Under the pieces are notes generated by a model. It did no database searches and was not told the origin of the DNA. It saw only the letters and a program-made list of their open reading frames with translations. Below, piece by piece: positions 45,775 through 45,861 of a stretch of 45,861 bases of DNA. Origin of the DNA: CAIQPS01 sp963783835 (GTDB lineage Bacteria > Actinomycetota > Thermoleophilia > RBG-16-64-13); the NCBI GenBank assembly GCA_963783835.1, contig CAWAOX010000001.1:1-45861 (forward strand), in the 5' to 3' direction. The translations under genes and the position numbers were made by a program. Numbering within the stretch: position 1 is the stretch's first letter; the number at the start of each line of letters is the position of its first letter.

Positions 45775-45844
45775 GCGGGGCCGCGTGCATCTCCGCTCCG
45801 GCTGCGTTTCACGACTCCTCCCCCGGAGACGCACGCGACCCCGC
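45775..45844. repeat. Large inverted repeat at right end
   Basis: Arms 45775-45794 and 45825-45844 match at 18 of 20 positions as inverted complements and enclose 30 bases. It lies 39 bases after the nucleotidyltransferase-fold gene. It may be a transcription terminator or part of a repeat. No gene is seen from 45737 to the window end. Confidence 0.6.
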
Positions 45845-45861
45845 TCACCTGCACTCACGCC

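Overview
The window is about 45.9 kb of GC-rich bacterial DNA with almost no spare sequence. It holds the 5' part of a tRNA-Thr, about 37 protein genes and a handful of structured non-coding sites. The left 38 kb is dominated by conserved core genes on the minus strand. The order mcsA-mcsB-clpC-radA-disA-carD-(PIN-TRAM)-ispD-ispF-gltX-cysS-rlmB-(NYN nuclease)-sigH combines the Bacillus clpC/yac order with the actinobacterial carD-ispD-ispF-cysS order. High GC, this order and the gene content suggest a deep-branching, possibly anaerobic, Actinomycetota lineage (Coriobacteriia/Thermoleophilia-like). That placement is inference from synteny; no 16S or ribosomal marker is present.

Layout from the left: tRNA-Thr(TGT) cut by the window edge (1-68); a membrane-anchored DUF4332 helix-hairpin-helix protein; a very large lipoprotein of the alpha-2-macroglobulin family with an intact thioester (1232-5422); then the sigH-to-mcsA stress, translation and isoprenoid operon (5588-20172). 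To its right is a separate greA-lysS unit (20359-22320) with a perfect consensus promoter. Next is a long cofactor operon (22529-34600) reading tilS-hpt-ftsH-folE-folP-folB-folK-nadA-nadB-nadC-coaX-dusB, which makes folate, NAD and CoA precursors next to tRNA modification, purine salvage and membrane proteolysis. From 34690 the strand switches and the content becomes accessory: an AcuC-type deacetylase, a small ferredoxin, a molybdopterin oxidoreductase, a GGDEF/HD-GYP c-di-GMP protein, a DUF5658 membrane protein, an MFS transporter, a SagB-type nitroreductase, a GNAT acetyltransferase, an APC permease, and a metallophosphoesterase paired with a nucleotidyltransferase-fold protein.

The points most worth a second look are these. 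(1) The macroglobulin has the animal-type thioester and an adjacent His at the catalytic position of complement C3. (2) McsB has lost its recognisable catalytic and ATP-binding residues, although McsA and the ClpC N-domain glutamates are intact. (3) A dispersed repeat with terminal inverted repeats occurs twice, once exactly at the predicted transcription start of greA-lysS. (4) folB, folK and nadA lie in one reading frame separated by a single TGA, and folK has no ordinary start codon. (5) An uncharacterised phosphoesterase-nucleotidyltransferase gene pair sits at the right end.
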